In this document: positions 28,489 through 38,107 of the stretch, piece after piece | Position numbering within the stretch: position 1 is the first letter of the stretch | How the letters are laid out: the number at the start of each line of letters is the position of its first letter | Assembly (NCBI GenBank): GCA_963813345.1 | Contig: CAWEYR010000016.1 | Coordinates: 1-48,552 of the forward strand | DNA length: 48,552 nt | Source: CAWDDA01 sp963813345 | GTDB taxonomy: Bacteria; Acidobacteriota; Blastocatellia; RBC074 | Direction: 5' to 3' | The notes under the pieces: model-generated | The model's database searches: none | What the model was told of the DNA's origin: nothing | Seen by the model: the letters and a program-made list of their open reading frames with translations, nothing else | Program-made: the position numbers and the translations under genes

Positions 28489-31298
28489 ATGGCTTCTGAA
28501 ACATCTACCGAAACACCTCGAAACTTGGGGCTCCGCCTTTGGATCTGAAGGCGACAGTCAATCTACCCCGTACTGATTTCCCGCTTAAGGGCAATCTGAC
28601 ACACAGCGAAGCCGTGCGCCTTAGCCGGTGGCAGGAAATCGACCTCTACGAAAAAGTCCGCGTAGCTCGCAACGGCCATCCACTTTTTGTGCTTCATGAC
28701 GGCCCACCGTACGCGAACGGGAAGATTCACCTCGGCACAGTACTTAACAAAGTACTTAAAGATTTCTGTGTCAAGTCCCGCTCGATGATGGGCTTCTGGT
28801 CGCCGTATGTGCCGGGCTGGGATTGTCATGGCTTACCGATCGAGACTCAGGTGGACCGCGAGCTTGGATCGAAAAAGGCGGCGATGAGCACCCTTGATAT
28901 TCGACGCGCGGCCCGCAAGCACGCCGAAAAGTTTGTCGCGCTTCAGAGAGATGAGTTCATCCGTCTGGGCATCCTTGGTGAGTGGGAGCGCCCCTACCTG
29001 ACGATGGACAAGAGCTACCAGGCGACGATCGTACAGGTATTTGGAAAGTTTGTTGAGCGCGGTGCGATCTACAAGGGCAAGCGGCCGGTTCACTGGTGCA
29101 TCTTCGATCAAACGGCGCTGGCGGAAGCTGAAGTCGAATATGAAGACCATACGAGTCCATCGGTCTACGTCAAATTTCCGTTTACTGATGCAGAGAAGCT
29201 AGATCCACAGCTCGCTGGACTGCAAACCAGCATCGTCATATGGACGACGACCCCGTGGACGCTTCCTGCAAATCTGGGAATTGCATTCAATCCAAGCCTT
29301 GAGTATGTGGCAGCGAACGTCGGCAGCGAGGTCTTTATAGTTGCGGCCGGCCTTCTAAAGCAGGTAGCAGAGAAGCTCGGCTGGGGCGACGACCTCAAGA
29401 TAGTCGGCCGTTATTCAGGATATCAATTCGACAAACTCACCGCACGTCACCCTTTTATTGACAGGCATTCGCTGCTGATGCTGGGAGACCACGTGTCTCT
29501 CGACGCCGGCACAGGTGCGGTCCATACAGCGCCGGGGCACGGCTACGATGACTATGTGATCGGCACAAAGTATGGGCTGGACATCTACTGCCCCGTCGAT
29601 AACCGTGGACACTTCACATCCGAAGTCGAGCATTTTGCCGGTGAGCAGGTTTTCAAGGCGAATGCGCACATCGTCGATTTTATGCGTGAGTCGGGCGTGC
29701 TTCTGCTCGAGGAAAAGCTGGGGCATTCCTACCCTCACTGTTGGCGCTGCCACAATCCGGTAATCTTCCGCGCTACTCCGCAATGGTTTATTTCGATGGA
29801 AGCTACAAAGCTCCGCGAACAGGCGACAGAAGCTACAGCGAAGGTGCAGTGGGTGCCAGGCTGGGGCGCCGAGCGAATGAAGAACATGTTTGTTTCGCGG
29901 CCGGACTGGTGCATTTCGCGACAGCGTTCGTGGGGAGTGCCGATTCCTGTCTTCTATTGCGAAGGCTGCGACGAAGCACTTGTTGAACCGCGCATCATTG
30001 AACACGTCGCGGGCATATTTGCGGAGGAATCTGCGGACGCCTGGTATGAACGCGAAGCCGAATCGCTTCTTCCTGATGACGCGAAGTGTCTCAAGTGCAG
30101 CTCGACTCGCTTTCGCAAAGAGAACGATATTCTCGATGTCTGGTTTGACTCCGGCGCGAGCTCGATGGCCGTACTCGAACCCCGGCAACTTCCCTATCCA
30201 GCCGACGTCTACCTCGAAGGTGGAGACCAGTTCCGCGGCTGGTTCAATTCATCGCTGGTTGTCGGAATCGAGGTCAAAGGCGAACCTCCTTATCGCACGG
30301 TCATCACGCATGGATGGGCAGTCGATGGCGCCGGCGAGAAGATGTCCAAGTCTAAGGGCAACGTCATCGAGCCACAGGTAGTCATCAAGCAGACCGGCGC
30401 CGAGATATTGAGGCTCTGGTGCGCTGCGCTCGACTATCACGAAGACATGCGAGTGTCGGACGAGATTCTGCGAAGAATCTCCGACGCCTATCGCAAGATC
30501 CGCAACACGGCTCGCTTCTGCCTGGGTAATCTGCACGGCTTCGAAGTTGAACGCGACAGGGTGTCGTTCGATGAGATGCTCGAAATCGATCGCTGGGCGC
30601 TGGCGGAACTTAACGACGTTACTCGAAAGGTTCTGACCGCCTATGAAGTGTATGACTTTCGGGAGGTCTACCAGGTTCTTTATTCATTCTCGACTATCGA
30701 GCTCTCAGCGCTCTACTTCGACATTATTAAGGATCGACTTTACACGTCGGCCGCGAGATCGCTCGCGAGACGATCAGGGCAGACTGTTCTTTACGAGATC
30801 GTCTCACGGCTGGCGCGGCTTGCAGCTCCGATCCTCGCTTTCACTGCAGACGAAATCTGGGAGAATATTCCAGGCGCCACGTCTGATGCGGTCTCGGTAC
30901 ATATGACTGAGTTCCCGCGGTTTGAAGAGAAATGGGTTGATGATGCGATGCGGGCGCGCTATGAGCGGCTTTTCGAGATCCGGAGCGCCGTCACGAAGGC
31001 GCTCGAGGATGCGCGGAATGCGAAGCTCATAGGCTCTGGCCTCGAAGCCAGGGTCACTGTAACGGCAGACGATGAAACACGCAGCTTTCTCAAAGGATTT
31101 GGTGACGATCTACGGTTCATCTTCATCGTTTCTCACGTCGAGCTCGCGAGCGGCAGCGCTCTCTCGGTTTCAGTCGCGAGAGCCGACGGCGAGAAGTGTG
31201 AGCGGTGCTGGAACTACGCGACTGATGTGGGCAGTGATGCGAGCTATCCGGGAGCGTGCGCACGTTGCGTAGAAAGTCTCAAGGAGATGTTGGGATAA
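28489..31298 (+). CDS. ileS: Isoleucyl-tRNA synthetase, N-terminal frameshift
   Basis: IleS charges tRNA-Ile. Translation from ATG 28489 gives 'MASETSTETPRNLG'. One base must be added in the G-run near 28525 to reach 'DLKATVNLPRTDFPLKGNL', after which the frame is open to 31298 (otherwise only TTG 28539 would serve). Motifs are 'LHDGPPYANGKIHLGTVLNK' (first signature, here HLGT instead of the usual HxGH), 'YVPGWDCHGLPIE', editing-domain 'WTTTPWTLPANLGIAFNP' and 'GTGAVHTAPGHGYDDYVIG', 'DWCISRQRSWGVPIPVFYC', 'GEKMSKSKGNVIEP' and a C-terminal zinc ribbon ('CERCWNYATDVG', 'CARCVESL'). The total of about 935 residues is normal. lspA follows, a frequent neighbour of ileS. Confidence 0.95.
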
Positions 31299-31303
31299 GA
31301 TTT

Positions 31304-31398
31304 TCAACAGAAGGAACAAAGGAAACGAAGGATAAGATGATGATCCCAGGGTCAATTATCCATTGTGATCCTTCGTTTCCCTGGTTTCCTTCTGTTGA
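31304..31398. repeat. Inverted repeat with 30-base arms between ileS and lspA
   Basis: The left arm (31304-31333, beginning TCAACAGAAGGAACAAAGG) and the right arm (31368-31398, ending TTTCCTTCTGTTGA) are reverse complements apart from about three differences and one extra base; the loop is 34 bases. The purine-rich arms have no relatives elsewhere in the window. It lies between ileS and lspA, in the leader of the lspA transcript. Confidence 0.8.
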
Positions 31399-31411
31399 CT
31401 CCACTTTTCTT

Positions 31412-31942
31412 ATGAAGGACAAACGCGTTTTTCTGATTCTTGCGCTCGTAGTTCTCGTACTTGATCAGGCAACGAAGGTCTGGGCGATTCGCTCGCTCAA
31501 GCCTGTGGGCTCGATCGAGGTGATACCCGGGTTTTTCCGGCTAAGCTATGCAGTTAACCGTGGTGTAGCATTCAGTCTCTTCGCAGATTCTCAATTTGAC
31601 CTCAGATGGGTGCTGGCCGCAGTCTCGGCTCTCGCTGCGGTCCTGGTTCTCGTCTATCTTGCGCGCGCTGAAGGACAGAAGCCGCTGATGGGCATATCAC
31701 TCGGTTTGCTTTTGTCAGGCATAGTCGGAAACCTGATTGACCGCATTCGCCTCGGTGAAGTGGTGGACTTTTTTGATTTTCATCTTGCCGAGAGCTTTAC
31801 CTGGCCAATCTTCAATGTAGCGGACAGCGCGATTTGTATTGGCGCCGCGTTGCTGGCCATCGAACTTCTGAGGGAGGAGCGGCGTGAACGAAAGCCCGCC
31901 GCGGAGAGCATCACAACGGCACGAGAAGACTTGAGCAACTGA
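31412..31942 (+). CDS. lspA: Lipoprotein signal peptidase (signal peptidase II)
   Basis: LspA removes signal peptides from diacylated prolipoproteins in the inner membrane. The 176-residue protein has four membrane helices and the conserved blocks 'VLDQATKVWAI', 'SYAVNRGVAFSLFAD', 'SGIVGNLIDRIRLGEVVDFF' and 'WPIFNVADSAICIGA'. The two catalytic Asp are those in 'GNLIDRI...VVDFF' and 'NVADS'. I chose ATG 31412 ('MKDKRVFLILALVVLVLDQA'); the frame is open upstream, but only through ileS and the inverted repeat. lgt begins ten bases after the stop, so the two steps of lipoprotein maturation are encoded together. Confidence 0.95.
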   Translation: MKDKRVFLILALVVLVLDQATKVWAIRSLKPVGSIEVIPGFFRLSYAVNRGVAFSLFADSQFDLRWVLAAVSALAAVLVLVYLARAEGQKPLMGISLGLLLSGIVGNLIDRIRLGEVVDFFDFHLAESFTWPIFNVADSAICIGAALLAIELLREERRERKPAAESITTAREDLSN

Positions 31943-31952
31943 TCAGCGTCTT

Positions 31953-32837
31953 ATGTTTCCAGAACTTTTTCGAATCCCTTTTCTCAATTTTACTTTGAAC
32001 ACATACGGGCTCCTGCTGGCGAGCTCTTTTATTGTGGGTCTCTATCTGATGGCCCGCCTTGCCGCGCGTGACGGCCTGGATCGAAATCGTGTTTACGACC
32101 TCGGACTCTGGGTGCTGGCCGCGTCGCTCATCGGGTCGAAACTCCTGCTCGTGATCACCGAATGGGATTACTATCGTCAGAATCCGAGCCAGATTTTCAC
32201 GCTCGATTTTTTCCGGTCGGGCGGAGTCTTCTATGGCGGTTTTATTGCGGCGGTCATTGTTTCAATCATCGTCATGAAGATCTACCGATTGCCCTGGTGG
32301 AGGACGGCAGATGCGTTCGCGCCCGGCATTGCTATCGGCACGGCACTGGGTCGAATAGGGTGTTTCAGTGCCGGATGCTGTTGGGGCAAGCCGACGGCAT
32401 CGGCAATCGGTGTCCACTTTTCAGAGCGCGGTCACGAAGTCACCGGGGTTCCGACGATGGTCGCTCATTTATCTGACCAGGGCATGCGGGAAGCGTGGTC
32501 GCAACAGCTTGGAGGGATGTTTGCAGCCATCGATCTTCATCCGACTCAGCTCTATGAGGCGATTGCGACACTGGCGATCTTTTGCCTTCTCTTCTGGCTG
32601 CGCAAACACCGAAAGTTCGATGGTCAGATAATTCTGAGTTACGCAATTCTGTACGCTGTTGCGCGGTTTGTGATCGAATTCTGGCGCGGAGATGAGCGGG
32701 GGTCTTTTCTCGGACTTTCGACGTCACAGTTCATTGCGGCAGTTATCTTTGTTGGATCCGTTGTGCTGTTTCTGCTCCGCTATCGCCAAAGTGGTCACTC
32801 GGATGAAGGCGTGCCCGCGACACGCGCTGCAGCATAA
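31953..32837 (+). CDS. lgt: Prolipoprotein diacylglyceryl transferase
   Basis: Lgt transfers diacylglycerol from phosphatidylglycerol to the lipobox cysteine, the step before LspA. The 294-residue polytopic protein contains 'YGLLLASSFIVGLYLMARLA', 'GGVFYGGFIAAVIVSIIVMK', the signature 'IGTALGRIGCFSAGCCWGKP', 'DLHPTQLYEAIATLA' and 'YAVARFVIEFWRGDERG' with the essential Arg residues. It has an insertion around 'GMREAWSQQLGGMF' before the 'HPTQLYE' block, as many non-proteobacterial Lgt have. The gene is intact. The glycosyltransferase gene starts three bases after its stop. Confidence 0.96.
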   Translation: MFPELFRIPFLNFTLNTYGLLLASSFIVGLYLMARLAARDGLDRNRVYDLGLWVLAASLIGSKLLLVITEWDYYRQNPSQIFTLDFFRSGGVFYGGFIAAVIVSIIVMKIYRLPWWRTADAFAPGIAIGTALGRIGCFSAGCCWGKPTASAIGVHFSERGHEVTGVPTMVAHLSDQGMREAWSQQLGGMFAAIDLHPTQLYEAIATLAIFCLLFWLRKHRKFDGQIILSYAILYAVARFVIEFWRGDERGSFLGLSTSQFIAAVIFVGSVVLFLLRYRQSGHSDEGVPATRAAA

Positions 32838-32840
32838 GTC

Positions 32841-34906
32841 ATGCGACTTGCCTATTTCAGCCCGCTTCCTCCAAGCAAATCCGGAATCGCTGACTATAGT
32901 TCAGAGCTGCTCCCGGTTCTCAGCCGCGGAGCGGAAATTTCGGTATTCGTAGAGCAGACGACAGAGGTAGACAGGCACGCATCACAAACCAACTACAGAG
33001 TTCAACCGGCCGGTCGCTTTGAAGAGCTTCATGCAAAGGAGCCGTTTGATCTTTGTATCTACCACCAGGGAAATAATCCCTACCACGAATACATCTATGA
33101 TCGGGCACTGAAAACTCCCGGTCTCGTAGTTCTTCACGAACACTGTCTGCATCATCTGATCGCCTGGAAAACGCTCGGTCGCGATAATGAAGAGAGCTAC
33201 CGGGATGAGATGTTTTTTGCTTATGGCAGAAACGGCGCAGAGATTGCCGAGATGCGATCGCGGGGTTGTGGGAGCGATTACCAGCAATTCGTCTACCCCC
33301 TGAACCGGCGTCTGGTCTCGTCGAGTCTGGGCGTGATCGTTCATAACGAGTATGCAGCAAGCCAGATCGAGACACTCAGCGCTCCAGATTTCAACGTGCC
33401 GCGAGTAGAGGTCGTCCCTCATCATTTATCGCCACTAGTCTACGAGCTTGACACTTTTGACAAGGCGGAGTGCCGTCGCGCATTGGGAATACCTGCGGAC
33501 GCCTGGGTGATTGCATCGTTTGGGTTCGTTACGCTTTCAAAGCGAATTCCTGCACTGCTTCGTACATTCAGGAAGCTTCTCGATATTGTTCCCGATGCGA
33601 GATGTTTGATCGTTGGCGAGGATCACTGGAAATGGAGCATCAAGCCAGTCATTGAGGAGATGGGACTCGCAGAGAAGGTACAGATCACAGGTTACACATC
33701 AGAACAGGACTTTTTCAGATACCTGAAAGCTGTGGATGTGGTCGTCAATCTTCGATATCCGACCGCAGGTGAAACCTCAGGGACCCTGATCCGCGCGTTG
33801 GGAGCAGGCAAGCCTGTGGTTGTTTCAGATCACGGCCAGTTCGGTGAAATACCCGATCGCGCATGCCTCCGGGTAACACCTGGTCCGGATGAAGAGAAGG
33901 AGCTCTTCTCACGACTTCGGGATCTCGCCTGGCGGCCGTCGCTCGGCGAAAGTATCGGCCGTGAAGCGTCAAAGTGGGCTCGGGCTGAATGTGATCTACT
34001 CCGATCGGCAGGACGGTATCTCAGTTTTGCTGAGCGCCTGGTGGTCGAATCAAGGCGTCGACGTGATGTCGGCGTGCACTTTGGATTCGATCTCGAATAT
34101 CAAGAGCCGGATCTGATTGGCCTCGATCGAAAGGAAGCGATCGAATACGTCAGAGGCTTCTTCGAGACCGACAGCGATGCGCTCGGATATCTGGACGTAC
34201 ATCAGGATCGTCTCGTGAAAACTGTTGAGCTTGTACCGGTTGGAAATGGCTCCGAGCGGTTACTAGAACTCAGCAGCTACCTTCAGATGACACCACTTAT
34301 CAAACGATACGGTCGCTATCGTGAAATAGCGATAACGAACTGGTGGCAGGATGGTCCACCTGTGATGACGCGGCATGTTCGCAATGAACAATTGGGTGAA
34401 GACCTTGAACTTCCCATGCAGAATGTCGATGTGGAACGTGATCGCTTTCCATATCCAAATGTCGCATTTCGATGTGGCGTTATGCTGTGAGCTGATAGAG
34501 CATCTGGCCGAAGATCCGATGCATATGCTACTCGAGCTCAATCGCGTACTCAGGTGGGGTGGTCTTCTTATTTTGACGACCCCAAACATTGCGAGCGCGT
34601 TCAGTCATCCGTGAAGCTCTGTCCCACAGCAGTCCTTATGTCTATGGTTTCTACAACCGTAAGAGCAGGTCCGACCGTCACAGTCGCGAATTCACGCCAA
34701 AAGACGTCAGACTCGTCTTAGAATCGGCAGGATTCAAAGTCGTGAAGCTGTTCACAGCGAACATGTGGACGACGACAGACGAACAGTTCCTGGCGGAGCT
34801 CGATCATACAGGAGTTTCCCGTGATTTACGTGGAGACAACATTTTCGCTGTTGGCCGCAAGATGAGCGCGCAGATAGAAAGGTATCCCTACCAGTTGTAC
34901 GATTAG
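32841..34906 (+). CDS. Fusion of GT4-type glycosyltransferase and SAM-dependent methyltransferase, frameshifted
   Basis: Residues 1-400 are a GT-B glycosyltransferase of family 4 type: 'RLAYFSPLPPSKSGIADYSS', 'IPADAWVIASFGFVTLSKRI', 'DARCLIVGEDHWKW', 'VQITGYTSEQDFFRYLKAVD' and the donor-site segment 'RYPTAGETSGTLIRALGAGK'. The same frame continues into 'ERLLELSSYLQM' (a weak SAM motif I). After a shift near 34470 it has 'FDVALCCELIEHLAEDPMHM' and 'RVLRWGGLLILTTPNIAS', and after a shift near 34605 'SREFTPKDVRLVLESAGFKV', all typical of class I methyltransferases acting on glycans. The total is about 690 residues. It starts three bases after lgt, and a Wzt-like ABC ATPase follows. Together they suggest synthesis and export of a methyl-capped surface polysaccharide (inference). 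Confidence 0.8.
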
Positions 34907-34909
34907 TCA

Positions 34910-34995
34910 GGTACGTTGTACCGCCTTTTAGGCGGAATCGTGACACCGAGCCTCTCGAATGGCACGATTCCGCCTAAAAGGCGGTACAACATACC
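34910..34995. repeat. Family B palindromic repeat with 33-base arms
   Basis: The left arm 34910-34942 (beginning GGTACGTTGTACCGCC) and the right arm 34963-34995 (ending GGCGGTACAACATACC) are reverse complements with a single mismatch over 33 bases; the loop is 20 bases. Each arm contains its own hairpin CCGCCTTTTAGGCGG. It lies between the methyltransferase stop and the wzt start (35012). Confidence 0.85.
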
Positions 34996-35011
34996 TTCTT
35001 CAGTTTGCCAG

Positions 35012-36332
35012 ATGATCTCCATTCAGAACGTCTCAAAGCTCTATCGCATTTACGAGAAGCCTTCGGGACGGCTCAAAGAAATCCTCCTGCGCGGCCGTCG
35101 CAAGTATCACCGCGATTTCTGGGCTCTGGAAGATGTGAGCCTTGAAGTAGCGACGGGCGAGGTGGTTGGCATCATCGGCAGGAACGGCGCAGGGAAATCA
35201 ACGCTCCTCCAGATTGTTTCGGGAATCCTTGCACCGACTCGCGGTGATGTACGTGTCGAAGGCAGAGTAACAGCTCTGCTCGAGCTCGGCAGCGGATTCA
35301 ATCACGAGTACACCGGACGAGAGAACATCCTGCTGAGCGGACAGATTCTTGGCTTCAGCGAAGCAGAGATGAAGCGCCGGCTCGACGTGATCGTTAAATT
35401 CGCCGAGCTCGAGGCCTTTGTGGATCAGCCGGTAAAGACGTATTCCACTGGAATGATGATGCGGCTCGCATTTGCAGCCGCTATTCACGTCGACCCGGAC
35501 GTACTGATTCTCGATGAAGCACTTTCCGTCGGCGACGTCTATTTCCAGCGTAAATCATTCGATCGCATCGAACATTTCAGGCGTTCTGGCAAGACTGTTC
35601 TTTTCGTTTCGCATGATCCACAGCTCGTACAGCGTCTCTGTTCACGCGCGCTATGGATCGAGGAGGGCAGGATCGCCATGGTTGGCCGTGCTCGCGACGT
35701 TGTTACCGCGTACCAGGCTTTCTGCGTAAAGCTCGAGGATGCGCGCCTTCGCCGAGATGCTGAAGCCGTAATCGGCACTGCAACCTTAGACTCGGGTGAT
35801 TCGGGACAGCGAAGAGGTTTTGCGAGAGCTTCGCCTTTTGGGTTCGAGATGGGGAAACGGCAAGATCAGTTTTACCGACGTTGAAATGATAAACGAAGCG
35901 GGCGAGAAGACCTGGGTGCTTCGATCGCGTGAGCCGGTGACAATCCGTCTGCATTTCGTCGCCGATCAGGAATATGAGCGACCTGTTTTCGCGGTCGATA
36001 TTCATCGATTCGACGGCGTATTCGTGGGAAGCATTAATAACTGCGATACGCATCCAACGAATCTGCCAATAGATCGTGGCGAGGGTACAATCGATCTCAA
36101 GGTCCACCGTCTTGAGCTTCCTTACAATGTCTATTTTCTCTCGCTCAAGGCATATACAGAGTACGGAGGCCCGGATTGGACCGATCCGGCTGACATCCAT
36201 AATCAGATGTATCAGTTCGACGTGCTCACTGAAGAGCATATACACGGCTTGCTCAGCTTCGATGCAACATGGCAAGCCACGACCTCAAATCCTGCTGACA
36301 CTATTACAACTGGCGAAGAGATATCTTCATGA
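35012..36332 (+). CDS. wzt: Polysaccharide ABC transporter ATPase with Wzt-type C-terminal domain, frameshifted
   Basis: The N-terminal nucleotide-binding domain (residues 1-240) is of the polysaccharide/teichoic-acid export type: 'VVGIIGRNGAGKSTLLQIVS' (Walker A), 'LLELGSGFNHEYTGRENILL', signature 'YSTGMMMRLAFAAAIHVDPD', Walker B 'VLILDEALSVGDVYFQRKSF' and 'FVSHDPQLV'. A shift near 35840 leads to a beta-sandwich ('NGKISFTDVEMINEAGEKTW', 'EYERPVFAVDIHRFDGVFVG') like the Wzt carbohydrate-binding domain that recognises the modified end of the O-polysaccharide before export. No Wzm permease gene is in the window, which is odd because wzm and wzt are normally adjacent. ATG 35012 is chosen because the NBD starts there. 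The stop overlaps the next start (ATGA). Confidence 0.87.
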
Positions 36333-38061
36333 AGATTGCCGCATTCACTTTGCTTCGTTGCGACGCTCGCATTTACGGCGTGCAGCACTACTCCCACAAG
36401 TAACAATGCGGTCTTTGACGTCCTTATACGTGGCGGCCAGATCTATGACGGGTCAGGCAACAGTCCACGTGCCGCCGATATCGGGATCCAAGGCGATCGA
36501 ATCGTGAAAGTAGCGGCTCCCGGCTCGTTGTCAAACGAGAGCGCCCGGAGTGTCGTTGACGCGAGCGGACTGGCAGTTGCTCCAGGTTTCATCAACATGC
36601 TTTCGTGGGCGGTTGATGACCTGATCGCCGACGGAAGGTCTCAGGGCGACATTCGACAAGGAGTGACGACAGAGTATCTTCGGCGAGGGTGATTCGATGG
36701 GACCGCTAACCGGCGAGATGAAGAAGCGGAGAGAAGACGCGCAGAGCGACTTCAAGTATCCAATCGAATGGACAACGCTTGCGGAGTATCTGCAAGTTTC
36801 TCGAGAAGCGTGGCGTCTCGCCAAATGTTGCTTCATTTATCGGCGCAACAACAATTCGTGAGCATGTCGGTCGGCCTCGAGGACAAAAAGGCGACTCCCG
36901 AACAACTGGACAAGATGCGCGATCTGGTGCGGCAGGAGATGGAGGCCGGAGCGCTCGGGATCGGTTCGTCATTGATCTATGCGCCGGCATTCTATGCGTC
37001 GACTGAGGAGCTGATTGAACTGTGCAAGGTCGCTGCGCGATACAAAGGCAAGTACATCTCGCATATGCGCAGCGAGGGCGCGCGCCTTGTCGAAGCTGTC
37101 GAAGAGCTTCTGAGAATCAGCCGTGAAGCGGGAATACCAGCCGAGATTTACCACCTCAAGGCCGCCGGTCAATCGAATTGGAACAAGATGGATCAGGTGC
37201 TCGCGATGGTCGAAAAGGCGCAGGCGGAAGGGCTCAAGATTACGGCCGACATGTACACCTATCCGGCCGGCTCAACCGGACTCGACGCAGCGATGCCGCC
37301 CTGGGCCCAGGATGGAGGTTACGATGCGCTCTTCAAACGACTTGAGAATCCGGCGGAACGCGCAGAGGATAGCAAGAGCAATTCGCACGCCCTCAAAGGA
37401 TTGGGAGAATTTGTATCTTGCCGCCGGATCGCCGGATCGAGTTCTTCTGGTAGCTTTCAAGAATGAGAAGCTGAAACTTTTGACGGGAAAGACGCTGGCG
37501 GAAGTGGCAAAAGAGCGGAATAAGGCGCCTGAAGAAGTGATCATGGACCTCGTGCTCGAAGACCGGTCGCGCGTGGGTACCGTCTATTTCATGATGTCGG
37601 AAGAGAACATCGCGAAGCAGATGAGAAAGCCATGGGTTTCATTCGGTTCTGACGGAGGTTCCATGTCTCCCGAAGGCGTGTTTCTCAAGTCATCCACACA
37701 TCCGCGGGCATACGGCAACTTTGCGCGGCTGCTTGGAATGTATGTTCGCGAGCGAAAAGTCATCACGCTTGAGGAGGCCATCAGAAGACTGACCAGTCTG
37801 CCCGCAACCAACCTTGGTCTCGACGGTCGAGGCTCGCTAAAGGAGGGAATGTTTGCCGATGTTGTGGTTTTCGATCCTGCCACGATCCAGGACAACGCGA
37901 CCTTTGAAGAGCCACATCAGTTCGCCACCGGAGTGCGCGACGTCTTTGTGAATGGCGTTCATGTGCTCAAGAACGGCGAACATACCGGCGCGAAGCCAGG
38001 GCGCGCATTGTGGGGACCGGGGAAGAGTGGTCGGGACAGTGAGTTCGAGTTCAAGCTTTAG
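36329..38061 (+). CDS. N-acyl-D-amino-acid deacylase-like lipoprotein, frameshifted
   Basis: ATG 36329 overlaps the wzt stop. A shift near 36350 yields a lipoprotein signal with lipobox 'LAFTAC'. The amidohydrolase body follows: 'VFDVLIRGGQIYDGSGNSPR', 'VAPGFINMLSWAVDDLIADG', then after shifts near 36690, 36795 and 36865 'MEAGALGIGSSLIYAPAFYA', 'YISHMRSEGARLVEAVEELL', 'AEIYHLKAAGQSNWNKMDQV', and after about 37380 'WENLYLAAGSPDRVLLVAFK', 'PWVSFGSDGGSMSPEG' and 'HPRAYGNFARLLGMYVRERK'. The metal-site His residues in 'SHMRSEG' and 'YHLKAAG' and the catalytic Asp of 'FGSDG' are present. The usual first HxH motif after 'PGFI' is replaced by 'NMLSWA'. I know this variant from a subfamily annotated as D-aminoacylase. 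The last residues and the TAG stop are encoded by a family A repeat. Confidence 0.83.
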
Positions 38062-38106
38062 CTTGTGGTTACAGGCCAGACCGGCAAGCTAAAGCTTGAA
38101 CTCAAA
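38041..38106. repeat. Family A palindromic repeat at the deacylase 3' end
   Basis: GAGTTCGAGTTCAAGCTTTA, then GCTTG, is answered by CAAGCTAAAGCTTGAACTCA after a 20-base loop. The left arm overlaps the last codons of the deacylase gene and supplies its TAG stop. The right arm reaches the stop of the convergent minus-strand gene (38108). Confidence 0.8.
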
Positions 38107-38107
38107 C

